Notes: generated by a model from the letters alone, not told the origin. A stretch of 45,065 nucleotides of DNA from Gammaproteobacteria bacterium (GCA_013372875.1 JABXIW010000269.1:1-45065), one strand, 5' to 3'. Counted from the stretch's first letter, positions 1 to 9,074 are shown. Numbers and translations are program-made.

Positions 1-1
1 C

Positions 2-1027
2 ATTACCCACGACCGTTACTTCTTAGATAATGCTGCCGGCTGGATTCTAGAATTAGACCGCGGTTACGGTATTCCATGGGAAGGTAACTATTCATCATGG
101 CTTGAGCAAAAATCTGCCCGCTTAGAGATCGAAGCAAAGCAAGAAGCATCGCGTCAAAAGACCATGAAAGAAGAATTAGAATGGGTTCGCTCAAACGCTA
201 AAGGTCGCCAAGCTAAATCAAAAGCTCGTATGGCACGTTTTGAAGAATTATCCAGTAAAGAATTCCAAGAACGTAATGAAACTCGTGAGTTATACATTCC
301 ACCTGGCCCGCGCTTGGGTACTCAGGTGATTACCGCTAAAGGCTTGACCAAAACTTTTGGCGATAAGCTGTTATATAACGACTTAAGTTTTAACTTGCCA
401 CAAGGTGGTATCGTTGGTGTTATCGGTCCAAACGGCGCTGGTAAATCAACCATGTTCAAGTTGATCACTGGCCAAGAAACTCCTGATGAAGGCGAGATAA
501 TCGTGGGTGAAACGGTTGAGCTGTCTTATGTTGATCAAAGCCGCGACTCATTAGATGACTCTAAAACCGTTTGGGAAGAAATTTCTGACGGCTTGGATTT
601 GGTCACCGTTGGTAACTACACAACTTCTTCACGCTCATATTGTGGCCGTTTCAACTTTAAAGGCTCAGATCAGCAAAAACGCATTGGCAACTTATCGGGT
701 GGTGAGCGTAACCGTGTTCACTTAGCGAAACTATTAAAATCTGGCGGCAACGTATTGCTGCTGGATGAGCCAACCAACGATTTGGACGTGGAAACTTTGC
801 GTGCGCTAGAAGATGCTTTATTGGCATTCCCAGGTTGCGCAGTTGTGATTTCGCACGATCGCTGGTTCCTCGATAGAATTGCGACTCATATTCTAGCTTT
901 CGAAGGCGATAGTGAGACGGTATGGTTTGAAGGTAACTACCAAGAATACGAAGCAGATAAAAAGCGTCGCTTAGGTGCAGATGCTGACCAACCGCATCGA
1001 ATTAAATATCGTAAGATTTCAAAATAA
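2..1027 (+). CDS. ettA: Energy-dependent translational throttle protein EttA (ABC-F), 5'-truncated by window edge
   Basis: The frame is open from base 2, so this is the C-terminal 341 residues of a protein usually about 555 long. The fragment opens with THDRYFLDN, the H-loop end of the first ABC domain. Next comes the charged interdomain linker, with many K/R/E residues up to about base 290. A second complete ABC domain follows: Walker [10 protein letters not shown] near 425-451, signature LSGGERNR near 692-715, Walker [12 protein letters not shown] near 757-780 and H-loop [10 protein letters not shown] near 846. No membrane segment is present, as expected for ABC-F proteins, which bind the ribosomal E site and gate translation according to ATP/ADP status. 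The EPTNDLD and linker pattern fits EttA better than Uup or YheS, which have different C-terminal tails. The first in-frame ATG inside the window (164) is internal, not the start. Confidence 0.93.
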   Translation: MTHDRYFLDNAAGWILELDRGYGIPWEGNYSSWLEQKSARLEIEAKQEASRQKTMKEELEWVRSNAKGRQAKSKARMARFEELSSKEFQERNETRELYIPPGPRLGTQVITAKGLTKTFGDKLLYNDLSFNLPQGGIVGVIGPNGAGKSTMFKLITGQETPDEGEIIVGETVELSYVDQSRDSLDDSKTVWEEISDGLDLVTVGNYTTSSRSYCGRFNFKGSDQQKRIGNLSGGERNRVHLAKLLKSGGNVLLLDEPTNDLDVETLRALEDALLAFPGCAVVISHDRWFLDRIATHILAFEGDSETVWFEGNYQEYEADKKRRLGADADQPHRIKYRKISK

Positions 1028-1038
1028 GAGCCTGTAAT

Positions 1039-1107
1039 CCCAGCGAAGGCTGGGATCCACCTTAACAATTGCACCAACTTCATGGTGGACTCCAGCCTTC
1101 GCTGGAG
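1039..1107. repeat. Pair of mirrored hairpins between convergent genes; likely bidirectional terminator
   Basis: Two stem-loops lie between the stop codons of ettA and the TrmB-like gene. The first is CCCAGC-GAAG-GCTGGG (1039-1054) and the second is CTCCAGC-CTTC-GCTGGAG (1090-1107). They are also imperfect inverted copies of each other, GGGATCCACC against GGTGGACTCC, so the whole block can fold as one long stem. A T-rich tail follows each side weakly. The form resembles the short palindromic intergenic repeats common in gammaproteobacteria, and a terminator role is inferred from position. Confidence 0.6.
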
Positions 1108-1119
1108 TTTCATTAAAAG

Positions 1120-1743
1120 TTAGCTAGGCAGCCAATCATCAAACCTTGTCTGATAACCATTTGGTTTAGTAATTTCTAGCTGATAACAAGTTTCACCGCG
1201 CGCTAAATATTTAATTTCAAAATGAGTGCGTTTAGAGTCTTTATCCACTTCAAAAGCGTTAAAAGGTAACTCCCAAACCTTTTCCGTTTGCTCTTTCGCT
1301 TCCTCAAAGTAATCTTGAATATTAGTCGCCAATACAATTTTTGCATCTGATTTTAGGCGAGATAGCAAAAACTCAAAAAATGGCATATTCAACCAGCGCT
1401 GCTGAGCGTTTTTTGGTTCAGGATTTGGATAAAGTAAAAACACACCATTTAACGATTGGAGTGGCAAAGCATATACCACCCAAGGAATCGCATCGGCATG
1501 CACTGGTGTTAAGTTATCTAGTTTTTCTGTAGCAGCTCTTTTAGCAAAGTCCTCAAACTTAACTCGTGTTCGCTCAATCGCAATCAATTGCTTATTTGGG
1601 TTGGCTTGAGCGAACTGCATGGCATGCAAGCCACGCCCAGCGCCAATTTCTAAATAACAATTATCAGTAATTTCTGGTTTTACAAAGTCACGCGGTTTGA
1701 ATAATTTTTCAGGCTTAAAAGCTCTAATACTCGAATTAATCAT
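1120..1743 (-). CDS. TrmB-like class I SAM-dependent methyltransferase
   Basis: This 207-residue protein has the layout of tRNA (guanine-N7)-methyltransferase TrmB. The SAM motif I is LEIGAGRG (about residues 31-38), followed by NPNKQLIAIER, the DAIPW acidic region, and a C-terminal THFEIKYLARGETCYQL that parallels the TrmB T-x-FE...G tail. The diagnostic TrmB segment F/YPDPWxKxRHxKRR is replaced by YPNPEPKNAQQRW, so the Asp of PDPW is Asn here and the basic run is missing. It is therefore a divergent paralogue whose substrate cannot be assumed to be G46 of tRNA. Its ATG overlaps the end of the upstream MgtC-family gene by 4 bases, suggesting translational coupling. It is convergent with ettA. 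Confidence 0.7.
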   Translation of the reverse strand: MINSSIRAFKPEKLFKPRDFVKPEITDNCYLEIGAGRGLHAMQFAQANPNKQLIAIERTRVKFEDFAKRAATEKLDNLTPVHADAIPWVVYALPLQSLNGVFLLYPNPEPKNAQQRWLNMPFFEFLLSRLKSDAKIVLATNIQDYFEEAKEQTEKVWELPFNAFEVDKDSKRTHFEIKYLARGETCYQLEITKPNGYQTRFDDWLPS

Positions 1744-2189
1744 GAAGCTTCTTGGTCGTCACTTTCAGGAACGGCATCTTTAACTTTGCCCATAATTTTT
1801 AAAGTGGCAAAAGTCACAATGGCGAGGATCAGAGCAATTTCAATACGGTGCGTACCCACCGCAATACCTATTGCCGCAGTACTCCAAAGGCTAGCTGCAG
1901 TAGCTAAACCTGTAACACGCCCCTTATCTTTTAAAATAGCGCCACCGCCAATAAAGCCTATGCCCGTAATGATGCCACTTATAATTCTAGCGCGCTCGGA
2001 CGGATCAGGTACTATATCTGCAGCAATCAAAACAAAGCCGCAAGCAGCAATACTGACCAAAGGGAAAGTTCGGATACCCGCACTTCGTGTATTACTCTCA
2101 CGATTCCATGCAATTGGAAACGCCAACAAATAAGCCACCATCATGGTTAGAAGGTGGTTTAAAATTAATCCCCAGTCTATTTCTAGCAT
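1740..2189 (-). CDS. MgtC/SapB-family inner-membrane protein
   Basis: This 149-residue, very hydrophobic protein has about four membrane segments. The MgtC hallmarks are visible: the early ...PIAWNRE (arginine/glutamate in the first cytoplasmic loop), RSAGIRTFPLVSIAACGF, the glycine-rich GIITGIGFIGGGAILK block, and VTGLATAASLWSTAAIGIAVG. The long C-terminal soluble ACT-like domain of Salmonella MgtC is absent, so this is the short form common in non-pathogens. Members modulate F-ATPase or magnesium-related membrane physiology, but the exact role is unknown for short forms. It overlaps the following methyltransferase gene by 4 bp and lies 22 bp after radA on the same strand, so the three genes probably form one leftward transcription unit. 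Confidence 0.88.
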   Translation of the reverse strand: MLEIDWGLILNHLLTMMVAYLLAFPIAWNRESNTRSAGIRTFPLVSIAACGFVLIAADIVPDPSERARIISGIITGIGFIGGGAILKDKGRVTGLATAASLWSTAAIGIAVGTHRIEIALILAIVTFATLKIMGKVKDAVPESDDQEAS

Positions 2190-2211
2190 ATCGAATCCTC
2201 TGGTATTTAAT

Positions 2212-3576
2212 CTATAGTAGGTTTAAAACCTCTTCCAAGCGACTAACTCCATTCACTTGTAGCCCTTCAATAGGCTTAGATGGAATATTGCCGTGCGGCA
2301 CTATGGCTTTTTTAAATCCATGCTTGGCAGCTTCTTTTAGACGCTCTTGGCCATTAGGTACGGGACGAATTTCTCCAGCCAAACCAATCTCACCAAAGAT
2401 CACCGTATGCTGCTCTAATGGTCTGTTTCTAAGGCTTGAAATAATGGCGGCAACTAGCGCTAAGTCAGCTGAGGTTTCCATGACTCGAACACCGCCAACC
2501 ACATTGGCAAAAACATCTTGGTCAAAAGTAGCGATGCCGCCATGACGATTAAGTACTGCTAATAGCATAGCAATACGCTGATGATCTAAACCTACAGCAA
2601 TTCGTTTTGGTTGTGGTGCATGAGAAGAGTCTACCAATGCTTGGATCTCTACTAGCATTGGCCTTGTGCCTTCCCAAGTGGCCATTACCGCGCTGCCTGC
2701 CACAGGATCTTGATACTTGGATAGAAATATTGCCGATGGATTTTTAACTTGTTTTAAGCCAGTATCGGTCATGGCAAAAACGCCAAGTTCATTCACTGCA
2801 CCAAAACGGTTTTTCACTGCGCGCAATAAGCGCAAACGACCATCACGCTCACCTTCAAAGTACAATACCGCATCCACCATATGTTCTAAAACCCGTGGAC
2901 CAGCTAAAGCTCCATCTTTAGTTACATGGCCGACCACTAACAAGGTAGTTCCGGTTTGCTTAGCAAAACGCACTAATTGTGCCGCAGATTCTCGAACTTG
3001 TGCAACGCCACCTGGAGCCGATTGCAAAATTTCGGTATAAATGGTCTGAATCGAATCCACCACCATGACTTTAGGTTTGGTGATTAAGGCTTGCGACGTA
3101 ATATTTTCAACTTGGGTTTCGGTGAGTAAATCAAATTCACCAGTTGCTAAGCCCAAACGTTGAGCGCGCATGGTAACTTGTTGCATCGACTCCTCGCCTG
3201 TGACATATAACACCGAGTCGGACTCACTAATTTTGCATAAGGACTGCAACAGAATGGTTGATTTACCAATACCCGGATCACCGCCCATTAAGACCACAGA
3301 ACCCGGCACTAAGCCACCACCTAATACTCTATCGAGCTCTGTTAAGCCTGATGACATTCGTGGCAATTCTGACAAATCCACCTTGTCCATGCGAACCACT
3401 TTGGTCTTTTCACCGGCATAGCCAGTAAATCGTGAGCTTTTATTGCTTGGAGATTTCTTTTCGTCAATATGTTCTACCAGCGAATTCCATGCTTTACATT
3501 GGCCACATTGCCCAGCCCATTGAGGAGTTTCTGCGCCGCACTCTTGGCAAGCATAGATGGTCTTAGTCTTTGCCAT
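2212..3576 (-). CDS. radA: DNA repair protein RadA (Sms)
   Basis: The 454-residue length matches RadA (about 450-460). An N-terminal four-cysteine zinc finger, CQECGAETPQWAGQCGQC (about residues 10-27), comes first. The RecA-like ATPase follows, with Walker A GGDPGIGKST near residue 98 and Walker B VMVVDSIQT. The RadA-specific KNRFG motif is in AVKNRFGAVNELGVF near residue 255. The C-terminal part is the Lon-protease-like domain with no obvious catalytic Ser-Lys role. RadA drives branch migration in recombination as a hexameric helicase loaded by RecA. The gene is divergent from the DAHP synthase gene, with 93 bp between them, and heads the leftward radA-mgtC-trmB-like unit. Confidence 0.97.
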   Translation of the reverse strand: MAKTKTIYACQECGAETPQWAGQCGQCKAWNSLVEHIDEKKSPSNKSSRFTGYAGEKTKVVRMDKVDLSELPRMSSGLTELDRVLGGGLVPGSVVLMGGDPGIGKSTILLQSLCKISESDSVLYVTGEESMQQVTMRAQRLGLATGEFDLLTETQVENITSQALITKPKVMVVDSIQTIYTEILQSAPGGVAQVRESAAQLVRFAKQTGTTLLVVGHVTKDGALAGPRVLEHMVDAVLYFEGERDGRLRLLRAVKNRFGAVNELGVFAMTDTGLKQVKNPSAIFLSKYQDPVAGSAVMATWEGTRPMLVEIQALVDSSHAPQPKRIAVGLDHQRIAMLLAVLNRHGGIATFDQDVFANVVGGVRVMETSADLALVAAIISSLRNRPLEQHTVIFGEIGLAGEIRPVPNGQERLKEAAKHGFKKAIVPHGNIPSKPIEGLQVNGVSRLEEVLNLL

Positions 3577-3669
3577 AATTGAAAATTTCTTTTAATTATT
3601 TCATCTGCCCCTATATTATGGGATAGAATGTGATTAATGAAGTCTTACGACTAAATCTATTTACAAAAG

Positions 3670-5040
3670 ATGAAAACACCACTGCCACACGATTGGCATC
3701 CTGCAAGCTGGACAGAAAAACCCGTTAGTCAGCAGATTAACTATGGTGACAAAGATGCTTTGGCTGATGTCATTGATGAATTACGCCAGCTGCCGCCCTT
3801 GGTTTCAAGTTCGGAAGTGGATAACCTCAAAGCACAAATTGCGCTGGCTCAGGAAGGTAAACAGTTTATTTTGCAAGGTGGTGATTGCGCCGAATCTTTT
3901 GTCGACTGCAATGCTGATTCGATTTCACAAAAAGTACGGCTGTTGGTCAATTTGAGTCTTCTGTTAAGCAATAAGATCGATAAACCCATTACCCGAGTAG
4001 GTCGTATTGCTGGGCAATACGCCAAGCCGCGCTCGCAGTTAATGGAAACTAAGCTGGATGAGAGCTTACCCTCATATCGCGGTGATTTAGTCAACCATAC
4101 CCACTTTTCAGAATCGGCACGCACACCGGATCCCAAGCGAATGTTGCAAGGCTATAGCTATGCATCCTTAACTTTGAATTATATCCGCGCCATGTTGGAA
4201 ACGGATCTGAGCGAGCTTTATCAACTAGACGAAGAAGCGCAGGCCTTAAAAGATCTAAAGCAAAGTAAACAGTTACACGAAAGCATTCGTCAATACCAAC
4301 AAATGGCGCAAATGTTCCATCGCTTTAATGGCGCCCAGCCTGTAACCCAAGGTCTAAAAGAGTTTTATACCAGTCACGAAGCCTTGCATTTGCATTATGA
4401 ACAAGCCTTAACGCGCAAAAACTCTGAAGGTCGTTGGTATAATTTATCCACCCATTTCCCATGGGTTGGAATGCGCACAGCATCGACTAACAGCGCCCAT
4501 ATCGAATATTTGCGCGGCATTGCCAATCCAGTGGCGATTAAAGTGGGGCCGCAAATGCAGCCTGAGCAGTTGGTGGAATTATGCCGTTTAATTAACCCGA
4601 ATAATGAAGCGGGTCGCTTAACCTTAATTCACCGCTTTGGCCATCAGCAAATCCAACAGAAATTACCCGCTTTGATCGAAGCAATCCAACAAGCCGAGCT
4701 CAAAGTGCTTTGGTGTTGCGATCCAATGCATGGTAATGGTCGGTTGGCAGCTAATGGTATCAAAACTCGTGACTTTGCCCATATCCAGTCAGAACTGGCT
4801 CAAGCTATTGATATTCATCAAGAAAATGGCTCAATTTTAGGCGGTATTCACCTCGAAATGACCGCCGAAGCGGTGATGGAATGCACTGGAAGTAGCTATC
4901 AGATAACCGAATCAGAATTAAGCGATGCCTATACATCCTTAGTCGATCCGCGCTTGAATATCAGCCAAGTGTTTGAATTAATTGACTCCCTTGACACTTC
5001 TATACAAAAATCCTTACAAATTGGGCGACTAATTCCTTGA
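3670..5040 (+). CDS. Class II 3-deoxy-7-phosphoheptulonate (DAHP) synthase
   Basis: This protein condenses phosphoenolpyruvate and erythrose-4-phosphate to DAHP, the first step of the shikimate pathway. It has 456 residues, normal for the plant/mycobacterial class II enzyme and much longer than E. coli AroF/G/H. Recognisable blocks are HDWHPASW at the N-terminus, QGGDCAESF (about residues 69-77, metal and substrate pocket), GRIAGQYAKPRS, RTASTNSAHIEYLRG, VAIKVGPQM, WCCDPMHGN and GGIHLEMT near the C-terminus. The start ATG directly precedes KTPLPHDWHP, so it is well supported. It stands alone as a rightward gene divergent from radA. No feedback-regulatory domain beyond the class II core is obvious. 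Confidence 0.95.
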   Translation: MKTPLPHDWHPASWTEKPVSQQINYGDKDALADVIDELRQLPPLVSSSEVDNLKAQIALAQEGKQFILQGGDCAESFVDCNADSISQKVRLLVNLSLLLSNKIDKPITRVGRIAGQYAKPRSQLMETKLDESLPSYRGDLVNHTHFSESARTPDPKRMLQGYSYASLTLNYIRAMLETDLSELYQLDEEAQALKDLKQSKQLHESIRQYQQMAQMFHRFNGAQPVTQGLKEFYTSHEALHLHYEQALTRKNSEGRWYNLSTHFPWVGMRTASTNSAHIEYLRGIANPVAIKVGPQMQPEQLVELCRLINPNNEAGRLTLIHRFGHQQIQQKLPALIEAIQQAELKVLWCCDPMHGNGRLAANGIKTRDFAHIQSELAQAIDIHQENGSILGGIHLEMTAEAVMECTGSSYQITESELSDAYTSLVDPRLNISQVFELIDSLDTSIQKSLQIGRLIP

Positions 5041-5128
5041 TTAGTTAGCTTGGCTTACTTTATATTATGGTGTGTATTCGAAATAGTCATTTAGGTGGTG
5101 GCTTGAGAATCTAACCAAGGAGCAAGGA

Positions 5129-5452
5129 ATGAAAGTTAAGCAATTAAGTCTAGTTATAGCGGTATCAAGCCTTGCGCTGTTGCTATCTGGCACAGTGATT
5201 GCTTCAAATGCCAACTGCAATTCTACATTCTTTGCTGCCGATGGTAGCTACTATGCGGCTTCTAACTCTGACAAGATAGAAGTTATTGCGCATGCTGAGC
5301 CAGATCTACCTCCTGTAGCGTTAGCTCCAACCCCGAAAAAGAAGCCTAAATCTTCCACTAGTTTCTTCTCATGGATCACAAAAAGTCATACAATGCCAAG
5401 CCTGCACTTTATAGAATTTATAGAGTTATTTGGCAATGACGAAGAATCCTAA
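5129..5452 (+). CDS. Small exported protein of unknown function
   Basis: This 107-residue protein starts after a strong ribosome binding site (AAGGAG, about 8 bases before the ATG). Residues 1-25 form a clear signal peptide: MKVKQ, a hydrophobic core, then VIASNA. The mature part has one early cysteine, a Pro/Lys stretch APTPKKKPKSS, and a short amphipathic tail. I recognise no family. Its 3' end overlaps the next gene (DUF2970) by 17 bases when that gene is started at 5436, so the two are probably co-transcribed. Confidence 0.6.
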   Translation: MKVKQLSLVIAVSSLALLLSGTVIASNANCNSTFFAADGSYYAASNSDKIEVIAHAEPDLPPVALAPTPKKKPKSSTSFFSWITKSHTMPSLHFIEFIELFGNDEES

Positions 5453-5678
5453 TTCAGAAAAACAAGACTTACCTGAAAATCCTAAATCACCTGGCTTTTG
5501 GTCAACCGTGAAAAGTGTGCTTGGCGCTATGATTGGCGTGCAAAGCGAAGCTCAACGCGAAAAAGATTTCGAAAAAGCCGATCCAGTCAAACTGATCTTA
5601 GGCGGTATTATTTTTACCGTGGTGTTTATCTTCACCATTTTATATTTTGTGAATAAAATTTTAGAGCCAGGCAGTTAG
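5436..5678 (+). CDS. DUF2970-family small membrane protein
   Basis: The protein has 80 residues from the ATG at 5436; an in-frame TTG at 5430 would add two. The DUF2970 pattern is clear: GFWSTVKSVLGAMIGVQSEAQREKDF, then a single C-terminal transmembrane helix (about residues 52-74, ILGGIIFTVVFIFTILYFV). The family is widespread in gamma- and betaproteobacteria and has no established function. The start overlaps the preceding exported-protein gene. It is convergent with the dam 3' fragment, with only 13 bp between stop codons. Confidence 0.8.
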   Translation: MTKNPNSEKQDLPENPKSPGFWSTVKSVLGAMIGVQSEAQREKDFEKADPVKLILGGIIFTVVFIFTILYFVNKILEPGS

Positions 5679-5691
5679 TCTTGCTTGGCAA

Positions 5692-5968
5692 TTATTTATA
5701 GATAGCCATTAATTCTTGCGCATGATTGCGTCCTTGGCCGTCACAAGAAATAAAACGCCTAACTGGAAATGACTCTATCTGCTCAGCTTTTTCATAGATT
5801 AAGCGAGCAAAAGGAGTATCGTGATTGGCTACCACCACAGGCACTCCGCGCTTTGCCAGCGCCGCCGCTTCTACCGCCAGCTCCCTTTGCTCATCCAGAG
5901 TAAAGTCTTGTTTGGCGTAACTGGTAAAATTCGCAGTTAATGACCAAGGCAAGTAAGGCGGATCGCAA
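5692..5968 (-). pseudogene. dam: dam 3' fragment, cut off by the 31.9-kb insertion
   Basis: Read on the minus strand from the junction, this encodes C-DPPYLPWSLTANFTSYAKQ and runs to ...GRNHAQELMAIYK. That is the catalytic motif IV and C-terminal third of a Dam-type adenine methyltransferase (E. coli Dam: CDPPYAPLSATANFTAY...LLALYK). The frame has no start of its own: just upstream on the element side it meets an in-frame TAA. The matching 5' part is at 37866-38420. Joining the two at the shared GCAA gives V-I-F-C-D-P-P-Y without a frameshift and about 275 residues in total, against 278 for E. coli Dam. Translation of this fragment alone is unlikely to give an active enzyme, because the SAM-binding N-terminal half is missing. 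Confidence 0.93.
5965..5968. other. Left attachment site core (GCAA)
   Basis: The element/chromosome boundary lies at or beside GCAA. The same four bases recur at 37866-37869 and are needed only once to restore the dam frame. The host-side flank is GGATC-GCAA, so the junction directly abuts a GATC site. The real crossover could be a few bases longer than this visible repeat. Confidence 0.75.
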
Positions 5969-6091
5969 TATTATACCTACCATATATTATGTAAAGAATT
6001 ATAAGTAAGAATAAGTGTTTTATACTTGGTAACAAGTCATATTTACTCCAACTCATTCTTGACAATGGTGGTTTTACGCCAATAATAAGTT

Positions 6092-7363
6092 ATGGAATAC
6101 GGCGTTGAAACATTTAAAAACGATGATAACAATCTATGTGTAGATTTAGTCTATAAATTTAGTGGATTGCCTAAATGTTTTTGGATTACGGCATTCTTAG
6201 CTCAATACAATAACTTTCGTACGGCTCTTACCTATGCATACCAAGCTAAGTTCTTTAGCTATTATTTCGACTCTATTGGTATAGATATACCTGCACGAGT
6301 AAAGACAGGAAGCTTTTTATCTAGTACAGAGATAGAAAACTATATACACCACTGCCTTTTTAAAGGTCATCAATCTCAATCTACTAATAATGTTGTTATA
6401 TTCAATGAATATTCAACTAAAAGTTTATCTAATTTAATTCACTCATCTCGTAGCTCACAAAATCGAGTTTCTACTTTTACCACAAAAATTCGATTAAAAG
6501 CATTTCAAAGATATTTAAAGTTCTTGTTCCAACATATTTACTCTAGTTACAACTATTCAAGCGAGACAGAATATTGTTTCAAAGACAATAGCGGCCGCAT
6601 TGATAACTATATTAAGAAACTAAAACATGAAAATACTGTTACAAAAGATCAATTCGAGCAAGCAATACCTACACATAAATATCTCGAAATACTGCAAATA
6701 ACACATCCATCAAATCTAAGGAACCCTTGGACACAGGCCTCACGTATAAGAAATTATCTAATTATAAAGGTCCTTACTGAAACAGGGATTAGAGTAGGTG
6801 CGCTTTGCAAGTTAAAAATTAGTGATCTAATAACATCAAATCCACCTAGAATAAACATAACACGCACTCCTAACGATCCAAATGACCCTAGAAAACGTCC
6901 ACCTGCTCAGAAAACACTAGCTCATGTATCACCAATTAGCTCAGAGCTTATGAAATCCATATTAATGTATATAAAAACAGAGAGGGCTAAGCATGGTTTA
7001 TCAATAAGTCATGACTTTATCTTTATCGCAGAGAAGGGAACTACTTCAGGACAGCCGATATCAATACAGGCAGTGCAAAAATTATTCACAAAGCTTTCTA
7101 ATTCAATAAACTTTCGAGTCTATCCACATTTGATTAGACACAAATTTCAAGAGTTATTTGAAGATGCTGCAATAAGTAAGGGGGTAGCACCCTCCAGAAT
7201 TGATGACTTACGAAAGTACGCATCAGGATGGTCTGCAAATTCAAAGATGATCGAAGTATATAATGAGCATAAATTAGCCTTAGCAGCGCATGAAATATCA
7301 AAGTCAGCTCAAAAAAATATACTCTCAGGCTTAAATTATACAGAAAGTACTGATGAAACCTGA
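6092..7363 (+). CDS. Tyrosine recombinase 1 (TnpA-like)
   Basis: This 423-residue site-specific recombinase is the first gene inside the left end, 123 bp from the junction. The catalytic set is visible: Arg in TGIRVGALCKL (about residue 235), H-x-x-R in PHLIRH (about 345), Trp in ASGWS (about 378) and the nucleophile Tyr in IEVYNEH (about 389). The N-terminal 200 residues would be the core-binding domain. Its last 11 bases overlap the ATG of the next recombinase, implying translational coupling. A consensus -35 TTGACA is at 6059-6064, but no convincing -10 follows before the start codon. It probably acts with the two downstream recombinases, as Tn554 TnpA does with TnpB. Confidence 0.85.
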   Translation: MEYGVETFKNDDNNLCVDLVYKFSGLPKCFWITAFLAQYNNFRTALTYAYQAKFFSYYFDSIGIDIPARVKTGSFLSSTEIENYIHHCLFKGHQSQSTNNVVIFNEYSTKSLSNLIHSSRSSQNRVSTFTTKIRLKAFQRYLKFLFQHIYSSYNYSSETEYCFKDNSGRIDNYIKKLKHENTVTKDQFEQAIPTHKYLEILQITHPSNLRNPWTQASRIRNYLIIKVLTETGIRVGALCKLKISDLITSNPPRINITRTPNDPNDPRKRPPAQKTLAHVSPISSELMKSILMYIKTERAKHGLSISHDFIFIAEKGTTSGQPISIQAVQKLFTKLSNSINFRVYPHLIRHKFQELFEDAAISKGVAPSRIDDLRKYASGWSANSKMIEVYNEHKLALAAHEISKSAQKNILSGLNYTESTDET

Positions 7364-9074
7364 TCAAGCAGTTAATATCAAATCGGATCAAGTATCAGCC
7401 AATGATATCCTTCAGTATATTCATGATAATAAAATCAAAAGACTCTACACAACCAATAATCCAGCATGGACCTTTGATATTTTAGATAACTATTGGCAAC
7501 TGGGAACTTATCAATATGTGAAGCTAGATTTCTTAGATGATTTAAATCTTTCACCTCAAATGAATTTATCACTGAGAATGGTTATCGCAGATGTGGCAGA
7601 AAATCTATCTTTTGGGACAACTCTAAGTCAAGTAGAGGCAATTAAAGCCATGGGTAGTCATTGGAACAGTATAAAAGAGTTTAAAACTGGATTTAACGAA
7701 ATACCTACAGGATATAGAAGACGTCTAATGTCCTATTTCAAGAAATTAAACAAGTCACATTTAAAAGAAATGGAGCCGTTAAAGCTATACTTCACACGTT
7801 ATATAAGTTTTTTGTCTAAACAGAAATATCCAACAAGTGAACCATTAAGAGGGATTTTTGATCCTGAAAATGGAATTTATACAGATGAGGAGCTTTCAGA
7901 GATATACCAAAAACTAAGAATAAGTGTCCATGAAATAATTATTGCATGTAGCGACAATAAGAGGGAGTCAGAAAAGGTTTTTGACTCGATGAAGGGTACA
8001 TTAGGCTTAATCTTGCTAGTCACCATTTTCCGAAGACCCTCTCAGTTAGCCCAGTTGAAATGGGTAGATATTCTCCCAGTCGGGCACAGCTTTCAAGATC
8101 AGCCCGATATAAAAAAAAATTCCTGCCCTATTTCAGAACCACAATTTACCGATTTAGAGCAATTCCACTTGCGCACCTTCAAATCTAAACGAGGGGGATC
8201 GTATCGTGAGTATGCAGAGCATCGCTCTATTCGACTGGAGCCTGAACTTACTCAATTTATTTTATTATATAGGGAATACTATAAAGAAGCTTTCAGACTG
8301 CATCTACAGAAGGAACATATCAGTCTAACGGAACAAGAGTTTAAGAGCCTATTTCTTAAACTTCCACTAATTCCAAGAACTGACTTTCTAAAAATTCAAT
8401 ACATAAATAAAGACAACCTTATTAACTCTTTTGATTATAGCTCTGACTCTGGTCACTATCAGTCTCGCGACTTAAACAGTAAATTATATAATACGTCTAC
8501 AAAACTTAGGTTAAAAAGCTCTCGCGTTGATTCTTTCAATATATCCAACAACCGCTCTAGACATACTGTTATCACGAATGCCATTGAAAAAGGGCTAACT
8601 AATGTCCAAGCCGCCACAATAACTGGTGTCTGCCCTGATGCTATAAAATCCTATGCAAATTTAGATTTTAATAGTCGACAAGCTATTAATGAATCAATGG
8701 CAGAAAACAAGATTTTAAAAGCTTACGCTAAATATAGTGTTGAAGAGCTCCATAGGAATCCAGACTTCACAATTAGGAATGAGCTTGACGAAGCACAAGG
8801 AGTAGCTTGCAACCAAAATCAATGCTCATCCTGTATGTCTAACCTTAGTAAACCTTTAGGTTGTTACGGTTGCGATAACTTTGTTCCATTCCTTGACGCA
8901 GATCACCAAAGTAATTTAAAAAAAATAGAAGCTAAAATAGCTTTCAATCAGCAATCTTCACCAGATGGATACACACTTAAAAAGCTCCAAAACAGCCAGC
9001 TCTATTGCAAAGCGGTAATTAATCTTATTGATAAGATTAAGCCTATTAAACCAGGAATGGAATATGCTGAATAA
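7353..9074 (+). CDS. Tyrosine recombinase 2 with C-terminal Cys cluster (TnpB/GmtY-like)
   Basis: The 573-residue protein carries the C-terminal tyrosine recombinase fold. The first Arg is in IFRRPSQLAQLKW (about residue 226), the R-x-R-H block is NNRSRHTVITNAIEKG (about 400), and the Tyr is in DAIKSYANL (about 434). After the catalytic domain comes a cysteine-rich segment, C-x5-C-x2-C-x10-C-x2-C (about 485-507), followed by a His, likely a zinc-binding knuckle. Such clusters are typical of TnpB of Tn554-type elements. The ATG lies within the end of recombinase 1, and its own end overlaps the third gene by 11 bases from the ATG at 9064, so the operon uses the same overlap length twice. The GMT assignment is from memory. 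Confidence 0.8.
   Translation: MKPDQAVNIKSDQVSANDILQYIHDNKIKRLYTTNNPAWTFDILDNYWQLGTYQYVKLDFLDDLNLSPQMNLSLRMVIADVAENLSFGTTLSQVEAIKAMGSHWNSIKEFKTGFNEIPTGYRRRLMSYFKKLNKSHLKEMEPLKLYFTRYISFLSKQKYPTSEPLRGIFDPENGIYTDEELSEIYQKLRISVHEIIIACSDNKRESEKVFDSMKGTLGLILLVTIFRRPSQLAQLKWVDILPVGHSFQDQPDIKKNSCPISEPQFTDLEQFHLRTFKSKRGGSYREYAEHRSIRLEPELTQFILLYREYYKEAFRLHLQKEHISLTEQEFKSLFLKLPLIPRTDFLKIQYINKDNLINSFDYSSDSGHYQSRDLNSKLYNTSTKLRLKSSRVDSFNISNNRSRHTVITNAIEKGLTNVQAATITGVCPDAIKSYANLDFNSRQAINESMAENKILKAYAKYSVEELHRNPDFTIRNELDEAQGVACNQNQCSSCMSNLSKPLGCYGCDNFVPFLDADHQSNLKKIEAKIAFNQQSSPDGYTLKKLQNSQLYCKAVINLIDKIKPIKPGMEYAE

Noticed and set aside
2087..2545. Rightward frame opposite radA and the MgtC gene
   Set aside because: It is the antisense shadow of two well-recognised genes and has no start signal.
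6059..6088. Promoter for the recombinase operon from TTGACA at 6059
   Set aside because: The -35 is perfect, but no acceptable -10 sits at 16-18 bp, and the predicted transcript would start at or inside the first codons.
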